From assembly GCA_021784205.1 (NCBI GenBank), contig JAJXTB010000003.1, forward strand, positions 27,750 to 91,749: a DNA stretch of 64,000 bases. Direction: 5' to 3'. Positions 32,088 to 45,044 of this stretch are shown here, piece by piece (position 1 is the stretch's first letter; each line of letters opens with the position of its first letter). The DNA is from Actinomycetes bacterium (lineage in GTDB: Bacteria; Actinomycetota; Acidimicrobiia; Acidimicrobiales; RAAP-2). A model generated the notes under the pieces. That model worked only from the letters and a program-made list of their open reading frames with translations, was not told the DNA's origin and did no database searches. The translations under genes and the position numbers were made by a program.

Positions 32088-33171
32088 ACCGTCAACCTGC
32101 AACACTCGTACTCAGTGATGGCGCCGTCTTCGAGGGCTACGCGGCCGGCTACCTTCCCGACGATGGCGTCACGACCGGCGAGTTCGTGTTCAATACGGCC
32201 CTGAGCGGCTACCAGGAAGTGATCACCGATCCCAGCTACGCGGGCCAAGTCATCGCCTTCACCTATCCCCACGTGGGCAACTACGGCGTCACGCCCCGAG
32301 ACGACGAAGCGGTGCGTCCATGGTGCCGGGGCGTCGTCATGCGCGAACTGACGGCACGCCACTCGAACTGGCGTGCCGAGAACGACCTCGAGCCGTTTCT
32401 GGTCGAGCGCCGCGTCCCGGCCATCATCGGGGTGGACACGCGTCGACTCACCCGCCACCTGCGTGCACACGGGGCCCTGCCGGGCGCGTTCGGGCACGCG
32501 AGCCCCGGCGTCGTCGCCGCGGCGGCCGCGACCGCCCAGGGAACCGACGGGATGGACTACGTGTCACTCGTATCAACGCCAACGGCCTACGTGCGGGGCG
32601 AAGGACGCCGTCACGTCGTGGCGATCGACTACGGCATCAAGACGACGATGGTCGAGCAACTCGCCCAGCGCTTTCGCGTGACCGTGGTGCCCGCGGGCAC
32701 CTCGGCCGACGGCATCCGATCCCTCGCGCCCGACGGCGTCTTTTTGTCCAACGGTCCAGGTGATCCCGCGGCACTGCGCTCGTACGTGGGTGAGATCGAA
32801 GGCCTCGTCGGGACGGTCCCCATCTTCGGGATCTGCCTCGGGCACCAACTGCTCGCGACGGCACTCGGCGGTTCGACCTACAAGCTGCCTTTCGGCCACC
32901 ACGGCAGCAACCACCCGGTCCAGGACCTCGCGACCGGGCGGATCGAGGTCACCGCCCAGAATCACAACTACGCCGTCGACCCGGACTCGCTGAATGCGCA
33001 GGTGAGTCACCGCAACCTCAATGACGGCGTCGTGGAGGGGATGGTCTCGCCGAAGCTGCGCTGCTTCTCGGTCCAGTACCACCCCGAGGCCGGCCCCGGA
33101 CCCCACGACGCGCGGTACCTGTTCGAACGCTTCGAGTCGCTGCTTCGCGGCGAAGACCTGAGGGCCAACTA

Positions 33172-33172
<1 letters not shown>
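32084..33172 (+). CDS. carA: Carbamoyl-phosphate synthase small subunit
   Basis: CarA hydrolyses glutamine and channels ammonia to CarB. The 362-residue protein has the CPSase small-chain N-domain ([21 protein letters not shown]) and a class I glutamine amidotransferase domain with nucleophile Cys251 in [11 protein letters not shown]. The catalytic His and Glu are in [11 protein letters not shown]. The start is GTG overlapping pyrC, and the TAATG junction couples it to carB. Carbamoyl phosphate from this enzyme also serves the arginine operon at 57187. Confidence 0.97.
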
Positions 33173-36455
<3,283 letters not shown>

Positions 36456-36459
<4 letters not shown>

Positions 36460-37370
36460 GCGAGGCATCGCTCACGACGCGCGTGGGCTCAGTGGCGCTG
36501 CGCTCGCCGATCCTTACTGCCGCGGGCACCGCGGGGTTTGGCGACGAACTCGCCGGTTACGGCGACCTCAGCCGCCTCGGGGCCTTGGTCACCAAGTCGC
36601 TGGCGAGTTTCGCCTGGCCCGGCAACCCGGCGCCGAGAATCGCGGCGGTCGGCGAGCATCTGATCAATTCCGTCGGACTCGCGGGGCCCGGCGTGGCGGC
36701 GTGGCGTCAGGACTATGAACCGTCGCTCGTGGCCACGGGTGCGACGATTGTCACTTCGATCTGGGGACGCAACACCCAGGAGTTCGCTGACGCCGCCGAT
36801 GGGCTGGCCGAATCGCCGGCGATCGCGCTCGAGGTGAATGCGAGCTGTCCGAATCTCGAGGACCGCGCGACGATGTTCGCCCACTCACCGGAGGCGACGG
36901 CCGCGATCGTGCGCGCGACCGTCAGCGAGAAGCGGCCGGTGTGGGTCAAGCTGAGCCCGAACACGCCCGATCTCGTGCGCATTGCCGCGACCGCGGTCGA
37001 CGCGGGCGCCGAGGCGCTGGTGCTCGTGAATACCGTGCTCGGTCTCGCCATCGACGTCGAGCGCCGCCGTCCCGTCCTCGGCGGCATCGGGGGAGGGGTG
37101 AGCGGTCCCGGGATCCACCCCGTCGCATTGCGCGCGATCTTTGACTGCCGCCGTGCCCTGCCCGACGTGCCGATCGTGGGCGTGGGCGGCGTGCGTTCGG
37201 GCGAGGACGCGATCGCGATGCTGATGGCCGGCGCCAGCGCCGTGGAAGTCGGAACGGCGATCTTCGCGTCGCCTCGTGCGCCGTGGCGCATCCAACGCGA
37301 GGTCCTCTCGTGGCTGGGGTCACACGGCGTGGCTGACGTGCGCGAGATTATCGGGGTGGCCCATGGTTGA
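36456..37370 (+). CDS. pyrD: Dihydroorotate dehydrogenase, class 1B catalytic subunit
   Basis: PyrD oxidises dihydroorotate to orotate with FMN. The 304-residue protein has the catalytic Cys131 in [11 protein letters not shown], the segment [34 protein letters not shown] and [11 protein letters not shown]. These match class 1B enzymes, which are soluble and normally pair with the Fe-S/FAD subunit PyrK to reduce NAD. No pyrK lies next to it, since carB and pyrF overlap pyrD on both sides. The electron acceptor is therefore unclear. Confidence 0.92.
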
Positions 37371-38199
37371 ATCGTTCGGCGTGCGGCTGCAGGAACTGAT
37401 CACCGAGCGCGGTCCGCTGTGCATCGGTGTCGACCCCAGCGCGACAGTGCTCGAGCAGTGGGGTCGACGCGATGACGTCGAGGGACTCGAATTCGCCGCG
37501 TTGTCCATCGTCGAGGCAGCGATTGGCACCGCCGTGGCCGTCAAGCCCCAGGTCGCCTTCTTCGAACGATTCGGCTCGGCCGGGTATCGGATCCTCGAGC
37601 GGGTGATTCGCGAGGCCCGTGACGCGTCGCTCGTCGTCGTCGCCGATGCCAAGCGCGGCGACATCGGCTCGTCGGTCGAGGGCTACGCCCAGGCGTGGCT
37701 CACCGACGGCTCGCCACTCGCCGTCGACGCGCTGACGGCCCACCCCTACCTCGGTGTCGGATCGCTGGCGCCACTCGTGCGCGCGGCGCAAGGCAGCGGC
37801 CGGGGGCTCTTCGTACTCGCCGCGACCTCCAACGCCGAGGGTCGCGAGGTCCAGGGCGCGATCGTGGACGGCGAGCGCAGCGTTGAGGTCGCGGTCCTGG
37901 GTGCGATCGCCGCCCTGAACGCCGGTGCCGAGTCGCTCGGCGCCATCGGTGCGGTGATCGGCGCGACCAGGGATCGCCCGGATTTTGACCTCACGCGGCT
38001 GCAGGGGCCGATCCTGGTGCCAGGCGTGGGCGCCCAGGGCGCCACGCCCGAACGGGTCCGCCGGCTGTTCGGCGGTGTCCCTCGTGCATCAGTCCTGGTC
38101 AACGTGGCTCGGTCGATCCTCGAGCGGGGTCCGGATCGCCGCGCGGTGCACGACGCCGCTCGGCGCTGGCGCGACGAAATATCTGACGCCCTGCCCTAG
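37363..38199 (+). CDS. pyrF: Orotidine 5'-phosphate decarboxylase, type 2
   Basis: PyrF decarboxylates OMP to UMP. The 278-residue length and the motif VADAKRGDIGSSVEGYAQAW (Asp95, Lys97, Asp100) identify the type 2 family of mycobacteria and myxobacteria rather than the shorter E. coli type. CIGVDPS near the N-terminus and ILVPGVGAQGATPE near the C-terminus also fit. The ATG at 37363 overlaps the last 8 bases of pyrD. It closes the pyr operon. Confidence 0.95.
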   Translation: MVESFGVRLQELITERGPLCIGVDPSATVLEQWGRRDDVEGLEFAALSIVEAAIGTAVAVKPQVAFFERFGSAGYRILERVIREARDASLVVVADAKRGDIGSSVEGYAQAWLTDGSPLAVDALTAHPYLGVGSLAPLVRAAQGSGRGLFVLAATSNAEGREVQGAIVDGERSVEVAVLGAIAALNAGAESLGAIGAVIGATRDRPDFDLTRLQGPILVPGVGAQGATPERVRRLFGGVPRASVLVNVARSILERGPDRRAVHDAARRWRDEISDALP

Positions 38200-38229
38200 T
38201 TCTTGAGTGCATTTGCGCTCGTCACGATG

Positions 38230-38235
38230 TATTCT
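38230..38235 (+). promoter_or_regulatory. -10 element for mihF, leaderless type
   Basis: TATTCT is followed by six bases and the GTG at 38242. A TTGCGC upstream is too close to act as a standard -35. Confidence 0.5.
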
Positions 38236-38241
38236 GTGCCC

Positions 38242-38562
38242 GTGACACCGACTCCGCCAACACTGTCGCAAGAGCAGCGAGTTCAAGCCTCACGACTCGC
38301 CGTGGCGAACCGGCGACGCCGGGCGGAGGTGAAGCGGCAGATCAAGTCCGGTGAACTTTCTTTAGAGGAGTTGTTCGAACTTGCCGACCGCGAGGAGTGC
38401 GTCGCCCAGATGCGCGCGTATGACTTGATCAGCGCGCTTCCGGCCATCGGTGACGTGAAGGCCGAGCGCATCATGCAAAAGGCCCAGATCGCCAAGTCGC
38501 GCCGGATTCGCGGGCTTGGTCCCAAGCAGCGCGCCGAGCTGTTTCGAGCCCTTGTGCGCTGA
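38242..38562 (+). CDS. mihF: Actinobacterial integration host factor (mIHF)
   Basis: mIHF is a nucleoid-associated DNA-binding protein restricted to actinobacteria and unrelated to E. coli IHF. The 106-residue product begins LSQEQRVQASRLAVANRRRRAEVK. It has the helix-two-turn-helix-like core LPAIGDVKAERIMQKAQIAKSRRIRGLGPKQR, which binds DNA. The GTG at 38242 gives the family's short form; an upstream TTG at 38203 lies before the -10 element. The gene sits before gmk as in mycobacteria and overlaps it by 11 bases. Confidence 0.94.
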   Translation: MTPTPPTLSQEQRVQASRLAVANRRRRAEVKRQIKSGELSLEELFELADREECVAQMRAYDLISALPAIGDVKAERIMQKAQIAKSRRIRGLGPKQRAELFRALVR

Positions 38563-39118
38563 ACCGCTGCTGGCGGTACTGATTGGTCCTGGTGGAGTAG
38601 GCAAAGGGACAATAGCCCGGCGACTCGTCGAGGCCGATCCCCGGCTGTGGCTCAGCCGCAGTTGGACGACGCGCAACAAACGCGAGACCGAGACGGGTGA
38701 CGAGTACGTCTTCGTGGACCGGGAGACCTTCGAGCGCGCGATTGACGAGGGCCGATTCCTCGAGTGGGCGCAGTTCCAGGGCAACCTCTACGGCACGCCC
38801 GTTCCCACGGGAACCGGCGGCGCCGATGTGCTGCTCGAGATCGAGGTCCAGGGGGCTGAGCAGGTGCGGCGACACTACGACGACGTCGTGATCTTCCTTG
38901 TCGTTCCGCCCTCGATGGACCATCTCGAAGCCCGCCTACGCGGGCGCGGTGACACCGAGGACCACGTCCAGCGGCGGCTGCACAGCACGGCGGGCGAGAT
39001 GCGCGTCGGCGAACGCCTCGCGACCCACGTCATCGTCAATGACGACGTGGAGCGGGCCACCAGCGAAATCCTCTCTATACTGGAAGAACTCCGACGAGAC
39101 CGTCGAACCCTCGCGTAA
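38552..39118 (+). CDS. gmk: Guanylate kinase
   Basis: Gmk phosphorylates GMP to GDP. The 188-residue protein begins with LLAVLIGPGGVGKGT, the P-loop. The GMP-binding block follows (SWTTRNKRETETGDEYVFVDRETF, with FLEWAQFQGNLYGTP), and then EIEVQGAEQVRRHY. The start is uncertain. TTG at 38552 places the P-loop at the usual distance and overlaps the end of mihF; no ribosome-binding site is evident, so translation is probably coupled. Confidence 0.93.
   Translation: MCAEPLLAVLIGPGGVGKGTIARRLVEADPRLWLSRSWTTRNKRETETGDEYVFVDRETFERAIDEGRFLEWAQFQGNLYGTPVPTGTGGADVLLEIEVQGAEQVRRHYDDVVIFLVVPPSMDHLEARLRGRGDTEDHVQRRLHSTAGEMRVGERLATHVIVNDDVERATSEILSILEELRRDRRTLA
39074..39079 (+). promoter_or_regulatory. 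Possible -10 element for rpoZ
   Basis: TATACT lies near the 3' end of gmk, about 55 bases before the rpoZ ATG. No good -35 is visible. Confidence 0.3.
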
Positions 39119-39134
39119 TCAAAGGACTGAATCC

Positions 39135-39485
39135 ATGACCGAGCGCCCATCGCTTGTCGATCCGCCCATCGAGGAGCTGCTGGCCAAGGTTGGCAACTCG
39201 AAGTTCACCCTGGTCGCGGTGTCGGCGATTCGCGCACGCGAGATCAACGACTACTACAACGGACTCGGAACGGGCCACGGCGCGATGATCCCACCCCAGG
39301 TGACGTCACTGTCGAACAAGTCGCTGTCGCTGTCGCTCCAGGAGCTCTACGAGGGCAAGCTCGAATTCCACCGTCCGACGCCCGAGGAGCTCGAGCAGGA
39401 GCGTCGCGACCGAGACGCAGCCCAGGCGCACCAGGACGAGGCGAACGAGCTGGACGCCTTCACCGATGCCCTCCGCGACGCCTGA
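39135..39485 (+). CDS. rpoZ: RNA polymerase omega subunit
   Basis: Omega helps fold and assemble the beta' subunit of RNA polymerase. The 116-residue protein has the typical N-terminal PPIEELLAKVGNSKFTLVAVSAIRAREIND and then VTSLSNKSLSLSLQELYEGKLEF, followed by an acidic tail. AAAGGA lies 8 bases before the ATG. It lies between gmk and coaBC as in most actinobacteria, and overlaps coaBC by 20 bases. Confidence 0.93.
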   Translation: MTERPSLVDPPIEELLAKVGNSKFTLVAVSAIRAREINDYYNGLGTGHGAMIPPQVTSLSNKSLSLSLQELYEGKLEFHRPTPEELEQERRDRDAAQAHQDEANELDAFTDALRDA

Positions 39486-40695
39486 GCCGACACCTCGAAT
39501 CGTTCTGGGCGTCGCCGGCGGCATCGCGGCCTACAAGGCCGTCGAAGTGCTCCGGCGCCTGCGCGACGCCGGCTATCACGTCGCTCCGATCCTGACTCCT
39601 GACGCCACGCGCTTCGTGGCGCCGCTGACTTTCACCGCGCTCGCGAGCGAACCGGCGCGCGTCGGCCTGTACGATGACCCGAACCTGCCGATACCCCACA
39701 CCAAGCTCGGTCAGTCGGCTGATCTCATCGTCGTCGCACCCGCGACCGCCCACCTGATCGCGCGCTTCGCGGCCGGCCTCGCCGACGACCTGCTCACTGC
39801 GACCCTGATGGCGAGTGCGTCGCCCGTGCTGCTGTGTCCGGCGATGCACACCGAGATGTGGGAGCAGCCCGTCGTCCAGGAAAACTTGGCGACCCTGCGT
39901 CGACGTGGGGTGCTCGTGCTCGAGCCCGAGCGCGGCCACCTCGCGGGCGGTGACGAGGGGGCCGGACGACTGGCCGATCCCGCGACGATCGTCGCGCTCG
40001 TGCAGCGAATCGTCGAGGGGTACCGTGGCCCGCTGACGGGCCGGCGGGTGCTGGTCACCGCGGGTGGCACGCGTGAGCCGATCGATCCCGTTCGGGTGAT
40101 CACGAACCGGTCCTCGGGCCGCCAGGGTCACGCCATCGCCGAGGTCGCCGCACGCCTGGGAGCCGCGGTCACCCTGGTCACAACGACCGTCCGGCCGCTC
40201 GCCCTCGACGTGCAACGCCGAATCGACGTGGTGCCCGTCGTGACCGCGGCCGAGCTGCGCGATCGCGTGCTCGCGCGGGCCAGCGAGTCTGACGTCATCG
40301 TGATGGCGGCGGCCGTGGCGGACTTCACGGTCGCGCCGGCACCCAACAAGCTCAAGAAGGCGGCGGGTCCGCCCAAGCTGTCACTGGTGGCCACCCCAGA
40401 CATCCTGGTGGAGTTGACCGGCGCTCGGCGCGACGGCCAGGTCATCGTCGGTTTCGCCGCGGAGTCGACCGACGTGCTCGCCAATGCGCAGTCGAAGTTC
40501 GAACGCAAGGGTGCTGATCTGCTGGTCGTCAACGACGTCACGACCCCCGGGGCGGGCTTCGAGTCCAGGACCAATGAAGTGGTGCTGCTGCTTCGCGACC
40601 ACGACCCGGTGACGGTGTCGATGCGAACAAAAGAGGACGTTGCGCTAGAGGTGTTGACTAGGGTGGTTGCATTGTTACCGCAAGGAGACCAATGA
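39466..40695 (+). CDS. coaBC: Bifunctional phosphopantothenoylcysteine decarboxylase/synthase (CoaBC)
   Basis: CoaBC makes 4'-phosphopantetheine for coenzyme A. The 409-residue protein has the flavin decarboxylase domain first ([18 protein letters not shown], the active-site [21 protein letters not shown]). The CTP-dependent synthetase domain starts near residue 190 ([33 protein letters not shown]). The ATG at 39466 lies within the end of rpoZ. Its stop overlaps metK by ATGA. Confidence 0.95.
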   Translation: MPSATPEPTPRIVLGVAGGIAAYKAVEVLRRLRDAGYHVAPILTPDATRFVAPLTFTALASEPARVGLYDDPNLPIPHTKLGQSADLIVVAPATAHLIARFAAGLADDLLTATLMASASPVLLCPAMHTEMWEQPVVQENLATLRRRGVLVLEPERGHLAGGDEGAGRLADPATIVALVQRIVEGYRGPLTGRRVLVTAGGTREPIDPVRVITNRSSGRQGHAIAEVAARLGAAVTLVTTTVRPLALDVQRRIDVVPVVTAAELRDRVLARASESDVIVMAAAVADFTVAPAPNKLKKAAGPPKLSLVATPDILVELTGARRDGQVIVGFAAESTDVLANAQSKFERKGADLLVVNDVTTPGAGFESRTNEVVLLLRDHDPVTVSMRTKEDVALEVLTRVVALLPQGDQ

Positions 40696-41891
40696 GCGAT
40701 CGCACCCTCTTCACGTCGGAGTCGGTGACGGAAGGACATCCCGACAAGATCGCAGATCAGGTCTCTGACAGCGTCTTGGACGCCATCTTGACCCAGGACG
40801 CGCACGCGCGGGTGGCCTGCGAGACACTGCTCACGACGGGACTGTGCGTGGTCGCGGGCGAGATCACGACCACCGCGGTCGTTGACATCAACGCCATTGC
40901 GCGTAAGACGATCCTGGACATCGGCTACGACAGCGGTAGCAAGGGATTCGACGGCCGTACCTGCGCGGTCCTGGTGTCCTTGGACAAGCAGAGCCCCGAC
41001 ATCGCCGGCGGCGTCGACGCGGCCCTCGAGCTGCGAAGCGGCTCGGGCGGCGAGGACCAGTTGAACGCGCTCGGCGCGGGTGACCAGGGCATGATGTTCG
41101 GCTACGCCTGTGACGACAACGATGACTTCATGCCCGTGCCGGTCTGGCTCGCGCACCGGCTCTCGATGCGCTTGGCCCAGGTACGCCGATCCGGCCTGAT
41201 CCCGTACCTCGGTCCCGACGGCAAGACCCAGGTCACGATTGCCTTCGAAGACGGTCGTCCGGTCGCGGTCGACACCGTGCTCGTTTCCACCCAGCACGAG
41301 GATGGCTACGACTCCCAGACCACGATCCGCCACGACGTCCTCGAGCACGTGATCAAGCCGGTCCTGCCGTCCAACCTCGACACCAGCTCGATGCGGGTCA
41401 TCGTCAACCCGTCGGGCAAGTTCGTCCTCGGCGGTCCGCACGCCGACGCCGGCCTGACGGGGCGCAAGATCATCGTCGACACCTACGGCGGGATGGCTCG
41501 CCACGGTGGTGGTGCCTTCTCGGGCAAGGACCCGTCCAAGGTCGACCGGTCCGCGGCGTACGCGGCACGCTGGGTCGCCAAGCACGTCGTGGCCGCCGGC
41601 GCCGCGCAGCGTTGCGAGGTGCAGGTGGCCTACGCCATCGGCGTGGCCCGTCCCGTCTCGGTACTAGTAGAGACCTTCGGGACCGAGACCGTCGACCGGG
41701 CCAAGATCGCCAAGGCCGTTGACGCCATCTTCGACCTGCGTCCCGCCGCGATCATCCGCGACCTGGACCTTCGTCGACCGATCTACCAGCGCACGGCCGC
41801 CTACGGGCACTTCGGGCGAAGCGATCAAGGCTTCACGTGGGAACAGACGCCGCGGGTCGACGACCTGCGTCGGGAGCTGTCGCTGAACTAG
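40692..41891 (+). CDS. metK: S-adenosylmethionine synthetase
   Basis: MetK makes SAM from methionine and ATP. The 399-residue protein shows [26 protein letters not shown] at the start, [13 protein letters not shown] near residue 118 and [22 protein letters not shown] in the last third, all conserved. AAGGAG lies 4 bases before the ATG. No SAM riboswitch was seen upstream; the gene is embedded in the coaBC-metK-priA run. Confidence 0.97.
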   Translation: MSDRTLFTSESVTEGHPDKIADQVSDSVLDAILTQDAHARVACETLLTTGLCVVAGEITTTAVVDINAIARKTILDIGYDSGSKGFDGRTCAVLVSLDKQSPDIAGGVDAALELRSGSGGEDQLNALGAGDQGMMFGYACDDNDDFMPVPVWLAHRLSMRLAQVRRSGLIPYLGPDGKTQVTIAFEDGRPVAVDTVLVSTQHEDGYDSQTTIRHDVLEHVIKPVLPSNLDTSSMRVIVNPSGKFVLGGPHADAGLTGRKIIVDTYGGMARHGGGAFSGKDPSKVDRSAAYAARWVAKHVVAAGAAQRCEVQVAYAIGVARPVSVLVETFGTETVDRAKIAKAVDAIFDLRPAAIIRDLDLRRPIYQRTAAYGHFGRSDQGFTWEQTPRVDDLRRELSLN

Positions 41892-43594
41892 TGGCCCAGC
41901 CGCGGGCGGTTCGCGTGGTGACCGAGGTCGCCGCCGTTGATCGCCCCTTTGACTACCTGGTACCAGAGCGCATCGCCTCGCTCGGCCTGGGCGACCGCGT
42001 GCGCGTCGATTTCAATCACCGCAGCGTGCGAGCCTGGGTGCTCGACGAGGCGACGCCCACCCCCGAGCTCAAGCCGATTGGCAAGTGGTTGGGCTACGGC
42101 CCGCCGGCCGAGATGCTCGGGTTCCTCTCGTGGGCGAGCGACCGCTGGCTCGCGCCCTTGGCGCGTCTGCTCGTGTCGGCGTCGCCGACCCGCCTGGTGA
42201 CGTCGCTGCCCACGCCACCGGTGGCGAAGCCGCTGCTCGCCTCCATTAGCGGCCAACTCGTCGACTACGAGCCGGGCGTGATCCAACTCGCGCCAACGAC
42301 CGATCCGCTCGGGCTGGTGCTCGCGGCCTATCGCGCGACGCGTTTGGCGCCCGGAAGTCTGATCGTCGTTGCCCCGACGGACTCGTGGGCGCGCCGGCTG
42401 CGCGGGCGCCTCGAACAGCGAGGCTGTGACGTCGCCGGCGCCGATCAGTGGGAGCGAATGCGCGCCGGGTGGCCGATCGTCGTGGGAGCCCGCGGCGCCG
42501 CGATGGCGCCAGTCGCCCACGTGGCGGGCGCGGTGGTCTTGGACCTCGAAGACGAGTCGCTCCGGTCCGACGCGGTTCCCACCTGGCACGCCTTCGATGT
42601 GCTCGCGGAACGGTGCCGGCGCGAGGGAGCGCCGCTCTGGGCAACGTCGATGTTCCCGGAACCGCGGTTCATGTTCGGTGGCTTTCGGCGCGACGCGGGC
42701 GTCGATGGCGGGTGGCCGCGATTGACGGTCGTCGATCGTCGAGGCGGTGACCCGCACGACGGCGTGCTCGCCCGCGAGACGCTCGACGCCGTGCACCGCG
42801 CGCTCGCTCAGAGCGAACCGGTGGCCGCGGTCATCGTGCACCAGCGCCTGGGACGAGGTCGGCTACTCGCGTGCGCGCAGTGCCACGAGCTCTATCGCTG
42901 TGCCGTCTGCACGCAGGCCGAGCAGGAGGTGCCCGAGGGCGTCGCCTGTGCCAACGCCCACCAGCCGCGCGAGCGGTTTTGCCGGTCCTGTGGATCGACG
43001 CGGGTGCGGCGGCTGCGTCAGGGCGTGAGCACCACCCAGCGCGATCTCGAGGCCCAGATCGGTCAACCGGTGAGCGTCGTGACCGCGGCCGACGCGCCCG
43101 ACGGTGCGCTGGCGCGGGTCGTGGTCGGTACCGAGGCCGTCTTCCAGCGCGTGCGGCGGGCCCCGCTGGTCGTCATTGATGACTTTGACCAGTACCTGCT
43201 CGCGCCACGCGAGTCGGCTCGACGCCAGGCGGTGAGCGTGCTGGGTCGCGCCGGCCGGCTCGTCGGCTCGCGTCGCGAGGGTCGCGGACAGGTGATCGTC
43301 CAGACGCGCCGCGGCGATGACCCGGTGATTCGAGCCGTCGCCGAGGGCTCCTTCGACCAGCTGCTGGCCGACGAGCTCGAGACGGCGCGCCTCCTCGAAC
43401 TCGCGCCCTTCGGCGCGGCGGCGTCACTGCGTGGCGACGGGGCGGCCGCGTTCGCCGAGACACTCGATCGCGCGCGAGTGCGCGTCAGCGAGGGTGCGTC
43501 GGACGTGTCGGTGCGCGCGCGAGACCTCGCCACGTTGCTCGAGGCGCTTCGGGCACCGAATCGCCCGACCTCCCTGCGTATCGCCGTCGACTGA
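41891..43594 (+). CDS. priA: PriA-like primosomal protein N' without helicase motifs
   Basis: PriA restarts stalled replication forks. The 567-residue protein keeps the N-terminal 3'-end-binding domain (AAVDRPFDYLVPERI) and the zinc-binding cysteines (CAQCHELYRCAVC, CRSCGSTRVRRL, about residues 328-378). The helicase core is degenerate. There is no Walker A Lys motif, the DEEH box reads DLEDES, and the GSATP motif reads ATSMF. Actinobacterial PriA proteins commonly show this loss and probably lack helicase activity. The GTG overlaps the metK stop by one base. Confidence 0.88.
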   Translation: MAQPRAVRVVTEVAAVDRPFDYLVPERIASLGLGDRVRVDFNHRSVRAWVLDEATPTPELKPIGKWLGYGPPAEMLGFLSWASDRWLAPLARLLVSASPTRLVTSLPTPPVAKPLLASISGQLVDYEPGVIQLAPTTDPLGLVLAAYRATRLAPGSLIVVAPTDSWARRLRGRLEQRGCDVAGADQWERMRAGWPIVVGARGAAMAPVAHVAGAVVLDLEDESLRSDAVPTWHAFDVLAERCRREGAPLWATSMFPEPRFMFGGFRRDAGVDGGWPRLTVVDRRGGDPHDGVLARETLDAVHRALAQSEPVAAVIVHQRLGRGRLLACAQCHELYRCAVCTQAEQEVPEGVACANAHQPRERFCRSCGSTRVRRLRQGVSTTQRDLEAQIGQPVSVVTAADAPDGALARVVVGTEAVFQRVRRAPLVVIDDFDQYLLAPRESARRQAVSVLGRAGRLVGSRREGRGQVIVQTRRGDDPVIRAVAEGSFDQLLADELETARLLELAPFGAAASLRGDGAAAFAETLDRARVRVSEGASDVSVRARDLATLLEALRAPNRPTSLRIAVD

Positions 43595-43599
43595 GCCGG

Positions 43600-43605
43600 T
43601 AGCCT
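43600..43605 (+). promoter_or_regulatory. -10 element for def, leaderless type
   Basis: TAGCCT is followed by six bases and the GTG start of def at 43612. Confidence 0.5.
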
Positions 43606-43611
43606 GGGGCC

Positions 43612-44142
43612 GTGAATACACTGCCCATCCGCGTGTACGGTGACCCGGTGCTGACCCAGGTCACCACGCCCGTGGAGGACATCAACGGCCGGATCGCCGC
43701 GCTGGCCGAGGTCATGATCGAGACCATGTACGAGGCGCCCGGCGCGGGCCTCGCCGCCAACCAGATCGGCGTGCAGAAGCGGCTCTTCGTCTACGACCAG
43801 GGCGACGGACCCGTCGTGGTGGTGAATCCCGTCATCGTCGAGACCGACGGCGAGTGGACCTTCGAGGAGGGTTGCCTTTCCGTACCGGGGCTCAGCTGGG
43901 AGATCACGCGTCCCAACGCCGTGCACCTGCGGGGCTACGACCTCGACGGCAACGAGATCGACATTGAGACCGACGAGTACGAGGGCCGGATCTTCCAGCA
44001 CGAGATGGACCACCTCGAAGGGGTCCTCCTGGTCGAGCGCCTGGACGAGGACCAGCGACGCGAGGCGAAGAAGCTGCTGCGCCATCGGCGCCTCACGCTC
44101 GGACGCGACGTCGACGGACTCGGTCAGCTGCTCGGCGAGTAG
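43612..44142 (+). CDS. def: Peptide deformylase
   Basis: Def removes the formyl group from new proteins. The 176-residue metalloenzyme has all three motifs: GAGLAANQIG, EEGCLSVPG (metal ligand Cys88) and QHEMDHLEG (His130, Glu131, His134). GTG is the start, with no ribosome-binding site. The fmt gene begins directly after its stop codon, which pairs the formylation and deformylation genes. Confidence 0.97.
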   Translation: MNTLPIRVYGDPVLTQVTTPVEDINGRIAALAEVMIETMYEAPGAGLAANQIGVQKRLFVYDQGDGPVVVVNPVIVETDGEWTFEEGCLSVPGLSWEITRPNAVHLRGYDLDGNEIDIETDEYEGRIFQHEMDHLEGVLLVERLDEDQRREAKKLLRHRRLTLGRDVDGLGQLLGE

Positions 44143-45021
44143 ATGCGCCTGGCCTTCCTCGGAACACCGGCGCCGGCGGTGGCGTCACTCGGGGCGCTCT
44201 GTGACGCGGGCTACGACGTCGCGGTCGTCGTAACGCGACCGGACCGGCGTCGGAGTCGAGGGTCGGGGCAGACCCCGAGCCCGGTGAAGGCTGAAGCGGT
44301 GTCGCGGGGCATTCCGGTGATCCACCGGATTGCCGACCTGGCGGCCTACGACGTCGATCGCGGCGTCGTCGTGGCCTATGGCGCGATGATCCCCGCCGCG
44401 GTCCTCGAGCGGGTCCCGATGCTCAACGTCCACTTCTCGCTGCTGCCGCGCTGGCGTGGCGCCGCGCCGGTCGAGCGCGCGATCCTCGCCGGCGACCGCG
44501 AGACTGGTGTGTCGATCATGACGCTCGACGAGGGCCTCGACACGGGCCCCGTGCACCTCGAGCGACGCATCGAGATCGCCGACGCGACGCTCGGGGTATT
44601 GCTCGAGCGTCTGGCTCGACTCGGCGCGCAGGCGCTGCTCGAGGTGCTCGGCGACTCCGCGCTGCTCGACCACCCCGTCGCGCAGTCGGGCGAGGTGACC
44701 TACGCGACGAAGTTCGACGCTGAGACCTTCCATCTCGACCCCGCGCGCTCGGTCGACGAGAACCTTCGGATCGTGCGACTGGAGCGTTCGTGGCTGCTCG
44801 TCGATGACCAGCGGATCCGGCTGATCGAGGCCCACGCGCTGTCCGTTGACGCCGCGACCGCCCCGGGGACCCTCTGCCGCCAGGATGGCGAGATCCTGCT
44901 CGGCGTCCAGGGTGGCGCACTCGTGCTCGACGCCCTGCGTCCCGAGGGCGGTCGCACCATGCCGGCCGCTGACTGGTGGCGGGGTCGGGTTCGATCGGAC
45001 GAGATCGTGCGGTGGCGGTGA
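44143..45021 (+). CDS. fmt: Methionyl-tRNA formyltransferase
   Basis: Fmt formylates initiator Met-tRNA. The 292-residue protein has the N-terminal LAFLGTPAPAV and the folate-binding and catalytic block NVHFSLLPRWRGAAPVERAILAGDRETGVSIM. A C-terminal OB-like domain begins near residue 200 (TYATKFDAETFHLD). It is slightly shorter than E. coli Fmt (about 315). The ATG directly follows the def stop codon TAG. Confidence 0.95.
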   Translation: MRLAFLGTPAPAVASLGALCDAGYDVAVVVTRPDRRRSRGSGQTPSPVKAEAVSRGIPVIHRIADLAAYDVDRGVVVAYGAMIPAAVLERVPMLNVHFSLLPRWRGAAPVERAILAGDRETGVSIMTLDEGLDTGPVHLERRIEIADATLGVLLERLARLGAQALLEVLGDSALLDHPVAQSGEVTYATKFDAETFHLDPARSVDENLRIVRLERSWLLVDDQRIRLIEAHALSVDAATAPGTLCRQDGEILLGVQGGALVLDALRPEGGRTMPAADWWRGRVRSDEIVRWR

Positions 45022-45031
45022 CGGGGCTCTC

Positions 45032-45037
45032 TAGGCT
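45032..45037 (+). promoter_or_regulatory. -10 element for rpe operon, leaderless type
   Basis: TAGGCT is followed by seven bases and the ATG of rpe at 45045. Confidence 0.5.
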
Positions 45038-45044
45038 GGGGGGC

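Noticed and set aside
40600..40692. SAM riboswitch before metK
   Set aside because: The upstream sequence is coaBC coding sequence with only a ribosome-binding site.
40128..41585. 485-codon minus-strand frame opposite coaBC and metK
   Set aside because: Antisense artefact of high GC third positions in two well-conserved genes.
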